The translations under genes and the position numbers were made by a program. A stretch of 64,000 nt of DNA from Ga0077555 sp050187415. Lineage in GTDB: Bacteria; Pseudomonadota; Alphaproteobacteria; Rhizobiales; Hyphomicrobiaceae. Position 1 is the first letter of the stretch. The number at the start of each line of letters is the position of its first letter. Positions 22,905 to 32,853 of the stretch are shown here, in pieces. The stretch lies in contig JBFWXN010000008.1 in the NCBI GenBank assembly GCA_050187415.1, forward strand, positions 1 through 64,000, given 5' to 3'. The notes beneath the pieces are model-generated. The model was not told the origin of the DNA and did no database searches. It was given only the letters and a program-made list of their open reading frames with translations.

Positions 22905-23735
22905 TCATAAGAGAACGAAGGCATTCAGCAGCGGCGCCGCGCGCAAAAAATACTGTAGTCCCTGCTTCAAACCTGATGACGGCACCATAACAATGTCGCC
23001 TGCCTGCAAGGTAGGATCTTCCGCTTGCTGGTTACGCAGGTCATCCAAGTTGAATCTGGCCACGGCGGATTGCCCGTCCACTCGGCGAAATATGAGAAGG
23101 GAGCCGTCAGACGACTCGTCCAGTCCGCCAGCGGTGGCGACTGCTTGCATCAAGGACATCGGACCCTGCATAGGAAAGACACCAGCCTTTTTGACCGCGC
23201 CTTCGACCGTGATTCGATGGCTGTTGTATTCTTTGACGAGCACCGTGACCTGCGGATTGCGAAGATATTGCTCCCCCAGCCTTGATGCGAGATCCTTCTC
23301 AATTTCGCTCACGGTGCGCCCGCTGCCCTGCACTTCTCCGATCAGCGGGAAACCAAACCTGCCGCTTTCGGAGACCTGCACCGTTTTGCTCAGCTCCGCG
23401 AGCTTGAATACAGTGACATCGAGCACGTCGAGCGGGCCGACCCTATAACCCTCACTGCCTGGCGTGCCGGCTGCGGTGGCGGCTCGGACGTCACTGTCCG
23501 CACTTTTCGACTGCGCTGCCAGGGCGCCCACGGATTGGGGACGTAATGCCGATGTCTGCGCCGCGCTCATTGCAGGCCGTGCAAAGCCGTCGGACGCAAG
23601 ACCCTGGGGGGAAGCCTCGTGCGGAAGCTTGATATTCTCAATGCCGGAAGTAGCGGCGCAACCCGACATGGAAAGCGCGAGCGCCACGGCCATAAGAGGC
23701 CCGCAAATTATCCCGATCTGTCCGCACCGTGCCAT
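22905..23735 (-). CDS. Polysaccharide export outer-membrane lipoprotein (Wza/GfcE type)
   Basis: From the ATG at 23735 (GGAG ahead) the 276-residue protein has a lipoprotein signal with LALSMSGCAAT, then the polysaccharide-export domain (YRVGPLDVLDVTVFKLAELS, ... GSGRTVSEIEKDLASRL) and SLBB-type repeats (ITVEGAVKKAGVFPM, GGLDESSDGSLLIFRR), ending in a hydrophobic tail. It forms the outer-membrane pore through which the polymer leaves. Its first 98 bp overlap the CpsB-like gene in another frame, so the two are tightly linked. The region between signal and domain (about 30-100) is an Ala/Ser-rich linker longer than usual. Confidence 0.93.
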   Translation of the reverse strand: MARCGQIGIICGPLMAVALALSMSGCAATSGIENIKLPHEASPQGLASDGFARPAMSAAQTSALRPQSVGALAAQSKSADSDVRAATAAGTPGSEGYRVGPLDVLDVTVFKLAELSKTVQVSESGRFGFPLIGEVQGSGRTVSEIEKDLASRLGEQYLRNPQVTVLVKEYNSHRITVEGAVKKAGVFPMQGPMSLMQAVATAGGLDESSDGSLLIFRRVDGQSAVARFNLDDLRNQQAEDPTLQAGDIVMVPSSGLKQGLQYFLRAAPLLNAFVLL

Positions 23736-24483
23736 CGAATTTCTCCAAACTGATCGGTGCACTGTCCATGGCCGCTTTGTCCAACAAGATGGATGAAGGA
23801 CGGCCCTCCACCATCTGACCGGCCTCAGCCGACCCCACCAGTCCTTCTGCAGCCCTGCGGCCATCCGCAAGGTCAGGAGGGCGTCCGGTGATATTATGTG
23901 AATCACTCGCAAGTATTTTCGCGATGCCCTCGCAAATCATGCGTTCCGCCCAGTACTTCGGCCTGCTGCCGAAGCGGCCCGTGAGCGAACCAGAAGTTAT
24001 CTGCATCCAGGCGCCGCGGTCAGCCAAACGTTTGATAAGATCATATTTGTCGTCGACCCATCCAAGTCGTTCCGGATGCGTGCAGATCGGGACGAAATCG
24101 GCCAAAAGAATGCCAAAGAACAGATCTTCCAAGTATGCAGGCGGCACGTTGTGCGGCGGTTCCACGAGTACGTAGCGTGTATCGCCGAGCGAGAGCAGCC
24201 GGCCGCTGCGCAACTGCCGGACAAAATCCGGCGCGATGTGGTTGTCCGCGCCAGATTTGAGCAGCAGATTCAGACCAGCATCGTCTATGGCCCCCTGCAG
24301 GTTGGCCACAGCTTGACGAATCTGCGGTCCCTCATTGTGGTAGACGCCAGGCAGGATATGAGGGGTGCAAGCGACGATCGTGACGCCTTGGTCGATCTGC
24401 ATTCGGGCCATTGCCAGCGCGATCGAAAGGTCAGCGGCACCGTCGTCGATACCAGGCAGCATATGACTGTGGAGATCAATCAC
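23638..24483 (-). CDS. PHP-type tyrosine phosphatase (CpsB/CapC family)
   Basis: The 281-residue protein begins MIDLHSHMLPGIDDGA, the metal-binding H5xH7 signature of the PHP fold. It continues with VACTPHILPGVY, ICTHPERLGW and ILASDSHNITGRPP, which supply further histidine and aspartate ligands. CpsB proteins use manganese to dephosphorylate the tyrosine tail of BY-kinases. Here it is encoded two genes before the kinase and overlaps the export lipoprotein gene by 98 bp, an unusually long overlap. The last 40 residues (after about 240) are the part encoded in the overlap and have no family similarity, so the real domain may end earlier. Confidence 0.92.
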   Translation of the reverse strand: MIDLHSHMLPGIDDGAADLSIALAMARMQIDQGVTIVACTPHILPGVYHNEGPQIRQAVANLQGAIDDAGLNLLLKSGADNHIAPDFVRQLRSGRLLSLGDTRYVLVEPPHNVPPAYLEDLFFGILLADFVPICTHPERLGWVDDKYDLIKRLADRGAWMQITSGSLTGRFGSRPKYWAERMICEGIAKILASDSHNITGRPPDLADGRRAAEGLVGSAEAGQMVEGRPSSILLDKAAMDSAPISLEKFDGTVRTDRDNLRASYGRGARAFHVGLRRYFRH

Positions 24484-25088
24484 TAGTGCCTCTGGACTGC
24501 GTTTTGGGACACCTCACCGCGCTCGGTCGCCCGAGCAACGGCGATCTGCACACGTCCACGCACGGGGACGTCGTTCAGCCTTCCGGTTGAGCTTTGATGC
24601 ATATGATGCACCGCGTTGTGCCTTCTGTTGTGCGGAGCTGTCCGGCGTCGTCGGACCCGAAAGAGAACCGACGCCATGTCGCCAAAGATTGCCGCGTCCA
24701 CTCCCGCGCTTGTCAGCGGCTCCGAACACTAAACAGTGCAACGCGCCAAACCGCAACCTATGCGTGCAGAAAACGGTGGATATCCACCTTTGTGTCCGAG
24801 CGGTCGCGAATACGGCGCCGCCGAAGCCACTCACCTAAGACAACGCCACGGCAGCCGCGGCGAAGCCGATGACATCAGGGGGCAAACAAGAGAGAGAACA
24901 TTGGTGGCGATCGTCACGGCTGCCGAGTTGCAGGCAACGTGGGCGGCAGAATTTCTGTCGAATGCTTTGCTACCGTCGCTGGGAAGACGCGCCGCGCCCG
25001 CACAGTGCCCATGAGGTGGTCCTTTGCCAGACCTCGAGCGATGACGGAAGTCCGGTCGATCAACAAGCGATCATGCTGCCCCAGGCCT
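24484..25088. other. 605-bp intergenic region inside the EPS cluster
   Basis: No gene is supported here. The open frames are arginine-rich shadows without ribosome sites. The length and position directly upstream of the CpsB-export-kinase block suggest that a separate promoter and regulatory region for that block lies here, but I could not pick out a clear -35/-10 pair or operator. Confidence 0.5.
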
Positions 25089-26873
25089 TCACGGAGAAAG
25101 CCTCAGTCGGCTCGCCAGCGCCGGATGGGCAGCCACAAAGCGCTTGGCCAGGAATGCGGCTCCATACTTGGTCAAGTGAATCCGATCTGCCGTCAAAGGA
25201 TTGCCGTCCGCGTCGAATACAGACACCATCTTCCCATCCGGACCGAGTAAATCAAGAAGATCGATATACGTTTCCCCAGCAAAAGCGGCTTTCAATCTTG
25301 AATTGTACGCTATATCGCCGGGTCTTACCTTGGATAAAGCATGCGCTCTTTCACCAAGGGGGACGTTAGCGAAAGGATTGATATTTGCGCCAAAGTGCTT
25401 TGGCCCGAAGATTACAACTTCAGCTTGGGATATCGATTCCACGCAATCGATGCCCCGCCTAATTCCAGCAATGTTGCTCCCTCCAGGGGCTATAGGTACA
25501 AGAATGAAATTCGCCCGTGCGGCCAACTGATCCAGCTCCGACTTGCGCCGACATAGCTCCTCAGGAATGATCGGCCAATACACGAGATTGGTCCGCGATC
25601 TCCCGACTGACCCCTCGATAAGCACATTGGTGGCATCTCGGCCCACGCTGTTGCCTACAACCAGAACGTTTGCCAGGCCATTGTGGGGGAACGCTTCTGC
25701 CTTATATTCAAAAACGCCGGTATTATATAGCGCGTAACTCTGCACATCATCGCCGCCTTTCGGGAACGTATATCCCGGAAATCCCTTGTTCGCATGCACG
25801 AGCAATCCAAAAGCGATCATGAGAATATACAGCGGCCCTCCGATGTACGCCAACGTGTGGAAGGGAACGATGTGGCGGTTTCGACACGGTTGCTCGACAT
25901 ATTTCCAACTGAACAATGCCAGTCCAAACGAAAGGACAGCGAGCCCGACCATCAATAGCGGCGTTGGGGGATCCAGCGACGCCGCTCGACTTAGAGCGAA
26001 AATCGGCTGGTGCCACAGGTATGCGGAATAACTGATGACGCCAATGCCTACACAAAGAGGGAACGACAAAAGCCGATAGGCAACAGTTCCGTCACGGCTG
26101 AAAACCAATATGGCTGCCGCGCCGAATACAGGTAACACGTTGTAAGGAGATGGACTCGGCGTTGCGTGATCGAACAGGACGATCGAGGCCACAATTGCCG
26201 CTAGCCCCGCGAATGACAACGCATTGTCGACTTTGCGAGGACGCATATCAATATAGGCGGCCAAACAGCCCAATAACAGCTCCCAAGCACGCGAAGTGGA
26301 TAGGAAAAAATTTATTGATGGATACTGAAGTCGACCCACTTCGGAAGCCATGAAGCTCGCCAGAATGATGAGCATTATCGCAAATAATTGCCACGACCGC
26401 CCGAGTTTCCACAAGATTATCATAACGATCGGGAATACGGCGTAGAATTGTTCTTCGACCCCTAGGCTCCAGGTATGAAGAAGCGGCTTCAGATTCGCCT
26501 CGAGGTCCCAGTACCCACCAGCGCTGGCAAGCAATACATTATTTGCGAATAACAGGGTAGCTACTATACTCTGTGCAAAGTTGAGAAAGAAATGCGGAAA
26601 CATCAAAAGCCATGCAAACGGAACGGTCACCACTGTAACGAGCGTCAGTGCAGGTAGAATGCGGCGCGCGCGACGCTCGTAGAATCGCCCGAGTGAAAAT
26701 CGGGCTTCAATCATATCTCGCTTGATGATGGACGTGATCAAGAACCCTGAAACTACAAAAAACACGTCGACGCCAACATATCCGCCCGAGAAGGAGGGAA
26801 GTCCGGCGTGGCAGAGAACCACGGCCACGACGGCAATTGCTCTGAGGCCATCAATATCTGGTCGGTAGATCAT
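25089..26873 (-). CDS. OafA/YrhL-type membrane acyltransferase with SGNH domain
   Basis: The 594-residue protein starts YRPDIDGLRAIAVVAVVLCH, the acyltransferase-3 signature including the catalytic-type histidine. GVDVFFVVSGFLIT and about ten membrane helices follow. After about residue 385 a soluble SGNH-like domain begins (VLVVGNSVGRDATN, where N replaces the usual D of GDS) and ends with DRIHLTKYG, the DxxH pair. Such proteins O-acetylate surface sugars. The start is set at the ATG at 26873 because the family signature begins two residues later. Likely role: acyl decoration of the polymer made by this cluster. Confidence 0.92.
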   Translation of the reverse strand: MIYRPDIDGLRAIAVVAVVLCHAGLPSFSGGYVGVDVFFVVSGFLITSIIKRDMIEARFSLGRFYERRARRILPALTLVTVVTVPFAWLLMFPHFFLNFAQSIVATLLFANNVLLASAGGYWDLEANLKPLLHTWSLGVEEQFYAVFPIVMIILWKLGRSWQLFAIMLIILASFMASEVGRLQYPSINFFLSTSRAWELLLGCLAAYIDMRPRKVDNALSFAGLAAIVASIVLFDHATPSPSPYNVLPVFGAAAILVFSRDGTVAYRLLSFPLCVGIGVISYSAYLWHQPIFALSRAASLDPPTPLLMVGLAVLSFGLALFSWKYVEQPCRNRHIVPFHTLAYIGGPLYILMIAFGLLVHANKGFPGYTFPKGGDDVQSYALYNTGVFEYKAEAFPHNGLANVLVVGNSVGRDATNVLIEGSVGRSRTNLVYWPIIPEELCRRKSELDQLAARANFILVPIAPGGSNIAGIRRGIDCVESISQAEVVIFGPKHFGANINPFANVPLGERAHALSKVRPGDIAYNSRLKAAFAGETYIDLLDLLGPDGKMVSVFDADGNPLTADRIHLTKYGAAFLAKRFVAAHPALASRLRLSP

Positions 26874-27036
26874 TACATACTTTATCTGGTGTCGGAGGCG
26901 TCGCCGGCCCCGGTTGTGGGTCAAGTCATATGGTCGAAACGATCGGCGTCACATCGGCGGCGGGTTTCAGGACTTGGATTTAACCGACGAGGCAGCACGA
27001 CTAGGGGTGCGCCGAAAGCATGGGAGAAAGCGCTGC

Positions 27037-28857
27037 TTACCCGTTGGCCAGAACGCTCGGACGTTCTTTGTCGTTTCGATCGACGATCTTCCCGCCCTCC
27101 AGCAGGATGACCTGATCACACCCTCGGAGCGTCGAAAGGCGGTGGGCGATAATGAGCACGGTCAATCTGCGGTCGAGGCGGTTGACGGCCCGCATTACCG
27201 ATGCCTCCGTCTCATTGTCGAGCGCGCTGGTGGCCTCGTCCAGCACCAGCACAGAGGCTTGTTTATAGAGCGCCCTCGCGATGCCGATGCGCTGACGCTG
27301 CCCGCCCGAGAGCTGAATGCCACGCTCCCCGACCAGCGTAGCGTATTTGTTGGGCAGCGCCGCGATCACCTCGCCCAGCTCGGCCTGCTCCGCTGCACTG
27401 CGCACCCGCCCATGGTCGATCTCGGCCGGGCGCACTCCGAAAGCGATATTCTCGGCGATGCTCGCGTCGGACAGAAAGATTGCCTGCGGGACATGGGCGA
27501 TGTTGCGCTGCCATGCGCGCCGGTTATCTGCCGCGAGGGCGACACCATCGACGCGGATCTCGCCGTCGGTCGGCTCCAGAAGGCCGATGATGATATCCAT
27601 CAGGGTCGACTTGCCGCTGCCGGTCCGGCCAGCGATGCCAATGCGCGCGCCACAAGGAATGGTCAGGTTGACACCGGCAAGCGCTGTGTGGCCGGCGCCG
27701 GCATAGCGGTATCCGACGTGATCGAGTTCGAGCACGTCGCGGAAGATAAGCGGCTCACCCCGAGGAGAAGACAGAGGAACCTGGCGCTGCAACATCGTCA
27801 CCACATCGACGAGCACTTGCCGGCTTGCCGTGGACAGCGCCCACGCAATGTAGATGATCTGCATCATCGGTAACAGCCGCTGCGCCCCGAGAGCGAGCGC
27901 GCCAAGCGCCGGAATGGCAGCGACGAGTCCCCCGGGCCCGGAGCTCAGCATGCATGCCACGGTCGCGACGACGATCATGCCTAGTCCTTCGACGATGAAA
28001 CGCGGAGACTGCGCGGCAAACTGGGTCGAGTAGCGCGCATCCCGCATGTCGCGCTCGGCGCGCTCGTACACTTCGAGGAAGACCGCTTGCGAGCGGTCGA
28101 GCAGCACGTCGCGGATGCCGCCTAATCCCTCCTGCATGGCCTGTATGCGCGTGACCTGCGCTTTTGCCTGCAATCTGCTGGCTCGGTGCAGCCGGGCGCG
28201 GCTGAACATCGAAGTGACGATGTAGATGGAAGCCAGCACCGCGCCGCAGACGACGGCAATCATCGGATCGATGCAGATCAGTCCGCCAATGATGAATGTT
28301 GCGAGCACGACGGCAATGGCGGCCTGCATCAGCGGCAATAGAACCCCCTCCGTCACCAGGTGGGCCTTGTTGATCGCCGCGATCACCTCGCTGGAATTGC
28401 GCTGCGTATGAACGACATACTCCTGCCGGAGCGTGTCGCGATAGAGGCGCACCCCCATCTCATAGGCGACGCCGAAAACGAACTGCAGCGTCGCCCGGAC
28501 CAGAAGAAGCCGGATGCTGCCAGCGAGCACGACGGTAAGCGCGAACAACGCCGCAGAGAGATAGACCAGACTCAGCTGATCGCCACCTCCGAGCCGGGTG
28601 AGAACCGGAGCGAGCACTCCGATCCGCTCGATTCGCGCCGGGTCGGCGATGATCGACAGGAAGGCCATCAGCGCGCCGAGGTTGAACAACTCAGCAAAGG
28701 CGCCGGCCAGCATCAGCAGCAGAAGCCGAAGCATAGTCCGGCGACGCTCCGGGCTCAGCTCGAGCAGCAGCGCTCGCAAGGCTTCGACGAGCGGCATGTC
28801 TGATGGCGGTGGCACAGTGCCGACAGCCTCGGTCGAAGTCGGTCTCGCCAAGGTCAT
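27037..28857 (-). CDS. ABC exporter-type transporter, fused membrane and ATPase domains
   Basis: The 606-residue protein has six predicted helices in the first 330 residues (AFAELFNLGALMAFLSII, VVLATFIIGGLICI and others). The ATPase follows, with Walker A GRTGSGKST (about 410), signature LSGGQRQRIGIARAL (about 517) and Walker B VLVLDEATS. The layout is that of MsbA/PglK-type exporters. With the bacillosamine-type PglF-C set immediately upstream in the cluster, a PglK-like lipid-linked oligosaccharide flippase is a reasonable inference. It would also explain why no Wzx flippase is seen in the locus. Confidence 0.88.
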   Translation of the reverse strand: MTLARPTSTEAVGTVPPPSDMPLVEALRALLLELSPERRRTMLRLLLLMLAGAFAELFNLGALMAFLSIIADPARIERIGVLAPVLTRLGGGDQLSLVYLSAALFALTVVLAGSIRLLLVRATLQFVFGVAYEMGVRLYRDTLRQEYVVHTQRNSSEVIAAINKAHLVTEGVLLPLMQAAIAVVLATFIIGGLICIDPMIAVVCGAVLASIYIVTSMFSRARLHRASRLQAKAQVTRIQAMQEGLGGIRDVLLDRSQAVFLEVYERAERDMRDARYSTQFAAQSPRFIVEGLGMIVVATVACMLSSGPGGLVAAIPALGALALGAQRLLPMMQIIYIAWALSTASRQVLVDVVTMLQRQVPLSSPRGEPLIFRDVLELDHVGYRYAGAGHTALAGVNLTIPCGARIGIAGRTGSGKSTLMDIIIGLLEPTDGEIRVDGVALAADNRRAWQRNIAHVPQAIFLSDASIAENIAFGVRPAEIDHGRVRSAAEQAELGEVIAALPNKYATLVGERGIQLSGGQRQRIGIARALYKQASVLVLDEATSALDNETEASVMRAVNRLDRRLTVLIIAHRLSTLRGCDQVILLEGGKIVDRNDKERPSVLANG

Positions 28858-29034
28858 GCCTCACCCCGCCCATCGCAACGACCAAAGGATGCTCCCCCAA
28901 CACAACGCGCCCCGAGAATATGCGGCTCCCCTGCGCGGCTCCGGGTACTCGAGCGTGACCGGCGCAGCCTCAGCTGCCCAACACTTTCGTTATTGCACTG
29001 GCCGCGCTGGCGCCGGAGTAGCGCTCCGCCAAGA

Positions 29035-30981
29035 CTAGCTTCTGGCATCTGCGACCTCGTCGAAAGGCTGGTAGCCGATAGGCATGCTTCTCAGAAGGTC
29101 GCGGATGCCGCGTAAATCATAGGCGTCGCAGGATGCGCCGAGCCGTTCGAGGATGGGTTCGAGAGTGGCCCAGCCCAGCGATGCTTCGACGGCAGTCAAA
29201 ATGCGTGGATGCGCGGTCGGCACCGCATCAGCGTCAATCAGAAGCTCCTCATAAAGCTTTTCGCCCGGCCTCAGTCCGCTATAGCTAACTTCGATTTCGC
29301 CGAGAGGGCGCCGGCCTTTTTCGGTGCAAACCTCGCCGATGACCGGCCGCAGTCCGCTCAGGCGCGCCATTCGGATCGCAAGATCCAAGATGCGCACAGG
29401 GTCGCCCATGTCGAGTATGAAGACATCGCCGCCGCGCGCCATGGCCCCAGCCTGGATAACCAGCTGCGCCGCCTCGGGTATAGCCATGAAGTAACGGGTG
29501 ATCTCAGGATGAGTAACCGTGATCGGTCCTCCCGACTCGATCTGCCGCCGGAAGAGCGGAATGACCGATCCCGATGAGCCGAGCACATTGCCGAAACGGA
29601 CGATGGAAAACACTGTGCCGCAGCCGGCGTCGCTGACATCTTGGCAGATCAGCTCGGCGATGCGCTTGGAGGCGCCCATGATGTTTGCCGGTCGGACCGC
29701 CTTGTCGGTGGAGATCATCACAAAGGCACCGACACCGGCCCGAATCGCTGCTTGCGCAAGCACCAGAGTGCCGAAGACGTTGTTGCGCACACCCTGCACC
29801 GCGTTCTGCTCGACCAGAGGAACGTGCTTGTGCGCGGCGGCGTGGAAGATCGTATCGACAGAAAAGCGCTCGAGGGCAGTAACGACGATCGCTTTATCGA
29901 GGACGCTGCCGAGTAGCCCCACGATGGCGATGGACAAGCCTTCGGCGGCAAGGATCTCGCGCAGTTCCTGCTCGATCTGGTAAAGCGCGAGCTCCGACAA
30001 GTCGAGGAGAACCAGCGTCGCCGGCGCCTGGCTGACGATCTGCCGGCAGAGCTCGCTGCCGATCGAACCGCCCGCGCCGGTCACCATGACCACCTTGCCG
30101 CGGATATTGGCATCCATCAGCTTCTGAACCGGCGGAACGAGATCGCGACCCAGCAGGTCCTCTACAGCCACCTCGCGGATATCGTCTAGACGCGCGCGAC
30201 CCGAGATGATGTCTGCCATGCCGGGTATCGTACGCACGTAGAGCCCGGCGCCGTACAGGTTCTCGATGATGATCTTGCGCTGATGTCGCGTTGCGCTGGG
30301 AATGGCGAGCAAAGCCACCTTGATCTCATATTCATCGATCAGCCGTTGAATGCGCTTGGGTGAATACACTCGGCAGCCCCCAATCTCCCTTCCGCGCAGC
30401 TCTCTCGCGTCGTCGACGAAGGCAACGGGCGCATAGTCGCTACCGCTCTGCAGCGAGGCAAGCAATTGCTGCCCCGAATTGCCAGCACCGAAAATCAGCA
30501 CAGGCGTGCGGCCGCCTGCCCGCCTCTGGCGGTAGATCCCTTTCAACCCGAAGCGCGCGCCACCGAGAAGTAGCATGCCTATCAGCCAGTAGATGATGGG
30601 CACCGAGCGTGGCAGAGGCACGCTCAGCCCCTGCGTGACAGTGATGAGTGCCGCTGCAGAAACGCCGATCCCAATCGCAAGTACCTGCAGCGTGCGTCCT
30701 GTCACGTGACGGATAACCGCCCGATACATTTCCATCCAACCGAAAAAAGCGATCGTCAGCGGTAATATGATCAAGAAGGCAATCCAACCTGCTCCAGCCA
30801 ACGCTAAGGTGAAGCTGTCGAGCCGCAAGGCCAAGGCCAACATGAAACTGACGGTCAGCAGCGCCGAGTCCATAACGCACAGGATTAGTCGCTTCTTCCT
30901 CCGGCTGAGGAGGAAAGCCCGCTCCAGAAAATTGGAACACAGTCCACAACATTCCTCGAGAAATGTGCCATCGTCCCGCAT
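29035..30981 (-). CDS. UDP-GlcNAc 4,6-dehydratase, membrane type (PglF/WbpM family)
   Basis: The 648-residue protein has four N-terminal membrane helices (ALLTVSFMLALALRL onward), a CoA-binding-like domain (VLIFGAGNSGQQLL) and a C-terminal SDR dehydratase domain beginning MVTGAGGSIGSELC. The active site reads STDKAVRPANIMGASK, with methionine in place of the SDR tyrosine, as in PglF, WbpM and FlaA1. These make UDP-4-keto-6-deoxy-GlcNAc. A TTG at 31005 is in frame, but the ATG at 30981 is the better start. It lies directly after the aminotransferase gene, completing the PglC-D-E-F order. Confidence 0.93.
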   Translation of the reverse strand: MRDDGTFLEECCGLCSNFLERAFLLSRRKKRLILCVMDSALLTVSFMLALALRLDSFTLALAGAGWIAFLIILPLTIAFFGWMEMYRAVIRHVTGRTLQVLAIGIGVSAAALITVTQGLSVPLPRSVPIIYWLIGMLLLGGARFGLKGIYRQRRAGGRTPVLIFGAGNSGQQLLASLQSGSDYAPVAFVDDARELRGREIGGCRVYSPKRIQRLIDEYEIKVALLAIPSATRHQRKIIIENLYGAGLYVRTIPGMADIISGRARLDDIREVAVEDLLGRDLVPPVQKLMDANIRGKVVMVTGAGGSIGSELCRQIVSQAPATLVLLDLSELALYQIEQELREILAAEGLSIAIVGLLGSVLDKAIVVTALERFSVDTIFHAAAHKHVPLVEQNAVQGVRNNVFGTLVLAQAAIRAGVGAFVMISTDKAVRPANIMGASKRIAELICQDVSDAGCGTVFSIVRFGNVLGSSGSVIPLFRRQIESGGPITVTHPEITRYFMAIPEAAQLVIQAGAMARGGDVFILDMGDPVRILDLAIRMARLSGLRPVIGEVCTEKGRRPLGEIEVSYSGLRPGEKLYEELLIDADAVPTAHPRILTAVEASLGWATLEPILERLGASCDAYDLRGIRDLLRSMPIGYQPFDEVADARS

Positions 30982-30998
30982 TGCGACCGGCCCATTTG

Positions 30999-32210
30999 CT
31001 AGCAATACATGGAGCGAATAACTTCCGCCGCCACTTCAGCCGTGCGCCCGACCTCCGCCTCGGTGAGGGTCGGATGGATAAGAAACATCAAGCTTGTCTC
31101 GCCCAGCTCGCGGGCGAACGGCAATCTCTGCCGCGGCCGCCACGGTGTTCCGTCGAACGCCTTCTCAAGATAAGCTTCCGGGCAGCTCCCCTGGTAGCAA
31201 GGCACACCCCGTTTATTGATCTCGAAGATGATTCGATCCCGGCTCCAGCCTGCCGGGAGGCGCTCGCGATCGACATAAGCGTAAAGTTTGTAGTAGGCGT
31301 GCTGCGAAAAAAGATTCAGTTTCGCGTTCTTTCTCGCGGGAAGACGGGGCACGCGCAGTGGGCCATCACCGTCCGTCCAGGCATCGAGTCCCGCGCAGAT
31401 GACATCGGCATTCTTCTGTCGCGCGGCGGTCCATTGCTGCATACACTGTAATTGGATGCGACCGATGGCGGCCTGTACTTCCAGCATGCGCCCGTTGGTG
31501 CCGAAGCTCTCGTGCAGCCAACGAAATCCCGGGGCGGGCTGACACTCGTGCACTGTTCTCCAGCTCTTGCCATGTTCCTTGTAGGACCACATGCGCGACC
31601 AGAGTTCGTCGTCATTCGTCGTCACCATGCCGCCTTCGCCGCCGGTGGTCATAATCTTGTCCTGACAGAACGACCAAGCCCCGACATGTCCGATCGTGCC
31701 GACGCTGCGCCCTTCATAACGAGCGCCATGCGCCTGCGCGCAGTCCTCTATCACCTTGAAGCCATGACGATCTGCCAGCTCCATAATCGGCGTCATTTCG
31801 CATGGCCAACCAGCCAGGTGCACAAGGATCACCGCCCTCGTGCGCGGCGTCAGCGCCGCGGCGATGGTCTCGGCGGATAGATTCCCGCTGCGGCGATCGA
31901 CATCGGCAAACACCGGCGTTGCCCCGGCGTTAACCGGGCAGGAAACCGATGCAATGAACGTGCGTGGCGTTACGATCACCTCATCGCCGGGGCCAATGTC
32001 GAGCGCATGCAGCGCCAAATCGAGAGCCACGGTACCATTGGTAAGGGCAATGGCATGCTTCGCGCCGGTCCAGGCGGCGAACTCGTGCTCGAATAGGCGC
32101 CCTTCCTCGCCCGTCCAGTAGTTCACGCGGTTTGAGGCGAGGACGCGCTGCACGGCGTCCATCTCTTCGGGCTTAAAGCTGGGCCAGGGAGAGAAGGAGG
32201 TATTAAGCAA
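30999..32210 (-). CDS. DegT/DnrJ/EryC1/StrS aminotransferase (PglE-like)
   Basis: The roughly 403-residue PLP enzyme shows AIALTNGTVALDLAL, DEVIVTPRTFIASV, VIEDCAQAHGARY and FCQDKIMTTGGEGG, which contains the PLP-binding lysine. I place the start at a TTG (32210) preceded by GGGAGGA at 5 nt; this overlaps the acetyltransferase stop by 8 bp. The open frame extends to 32273 without family similarity. Placed between PglF-like and PglD-like genes, it should aminate the 4-keto sugar. The insert ARKNAKLNLFSQHAYYKLYAY is family-typical of the longer sugar aminotransferases. Confidence 0.9.
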   Translation of the reverse strand: MLNTSFSPWPSFKPEEMDAVQRVLASNRVNYWTGEEGRLFEHEFAAWTGAKHAIALTNGTVALDLALHALDIGPGDEVIVTPRTFIASVSCPVNAGATPVFADVDRRSGNLSAETIAAALTPRTRAVILVHLAGWPCEMTPIMELADRHGFKVIEDCAQAHGARYEGRSVGTIGHVGAWSFCQDKIMTTGGEGGMVTTNDDELWSRMWSYKEHGKSWRTVHECQPAPGFRWLHESFGTNGRMLEVQAAIGRIQLQCMQQWTAARQKNADVICAGLDAWTDGDGPLRVPRLPARKNAKLNLFSQHAYYKLYAYVDRERLPAGWSRDRIIFEINKRGVPCYQGSCPEAYLEKAFDGTPWRPRQRLPFARELGETSLMFLIHPTLTEAEVGRTAEVAAEVIRSMYC

Positions 32211-32853
32211 GGTGGTCCTCCCTGGTACGCGTATCGATCGCTCGCGCCGGCACACCCACATAGACGCCCGCACTTGGAATGTCGGTCACCACCGCGGCGC
32301 CGAGGCCAATCATCACATTGTCTCCAATGCAAACGCCCTGCCGCACCGTACTGCCCGCGCCAATCCACGATGCCCGGCCCACCGAGACGCCGCCTGAAAG
32401 CGTCGCGCCTGAAGCAATGTGAGTGCCGGCACCAACCTCGCAGTCATGGTCGATCCGGGCCCCTGTGTTGATGATCGCGGCATTGCCGATGCGTGCACCG
32501 GCGTTGACGATTGCGCCGGGCGCTATAAAGACGCCCTCCCCAATGATGGCGCCGCGACTGACGATAGCGGACGGATGAGCGATCGTTGGCGTCGCATATC
32601 GAGCGCGCTTGAGATCGCCAAACAGCGCCAGACGACGCGGCCCATTACCGATTGCAACTATCGCGCTCGACCATCGCTTAACCTGAGCGGACATTTCCCT
32701 CGTCGGCCCGAGAACGGGGAAGGGCGTCGATTGGGACAGTGCGTCCCGGCCGTCGTCAAGAAAGGCGATTGTGTCGTAGCCGCAGTCGAGAGCAACATCG
32801 GCAACGACGCGACCATGACCCCCGAATCCGACGATGAGAAGAGCGCGGGTCAT
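32203..32853 (-). CDS. NeuD/PglD-type sugar O/N-acetyltransferase
   Basis: The 216-residue protein has an N-terminal nucleotide-sugar-binding Rossmann part (LLIVGFGGHGRVVADVA) and a left-handed beta-helix of hexapeptide repeats (IGEGVFIAPGAIVNAGARIG ...). The catalytic histidine is likely the one in NTGARIDHDCEVG. PglD transfers acetyl from acetyl-CoA to UDP-4-amino-sugar. The start overlaps the phosphoglycosyltransferase stop (ATGA), and the stop overlaps the aminotransferase start, so the three are coupled. Confidence 0.92.
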   Translation of the reverse strand: MTRALLIVGFGGHGRVVADVALDCGYDTIAFLDDGRDALSQSTPFPVLGPTREMSAQVKRWSSAIVAIGNGPRRLALFGDLKRARYATPTIAHPSAIVSRGAIIGEGVFIAPGAIVNAGARIGNAAIINTGARIDHDCEVGAGTHIASGATLSGGVSVGRASWIGAGSTVRQGVCIGDNVMIGLGAAVVTDIPSAGVYVGVPARAIDTRTREDHLA

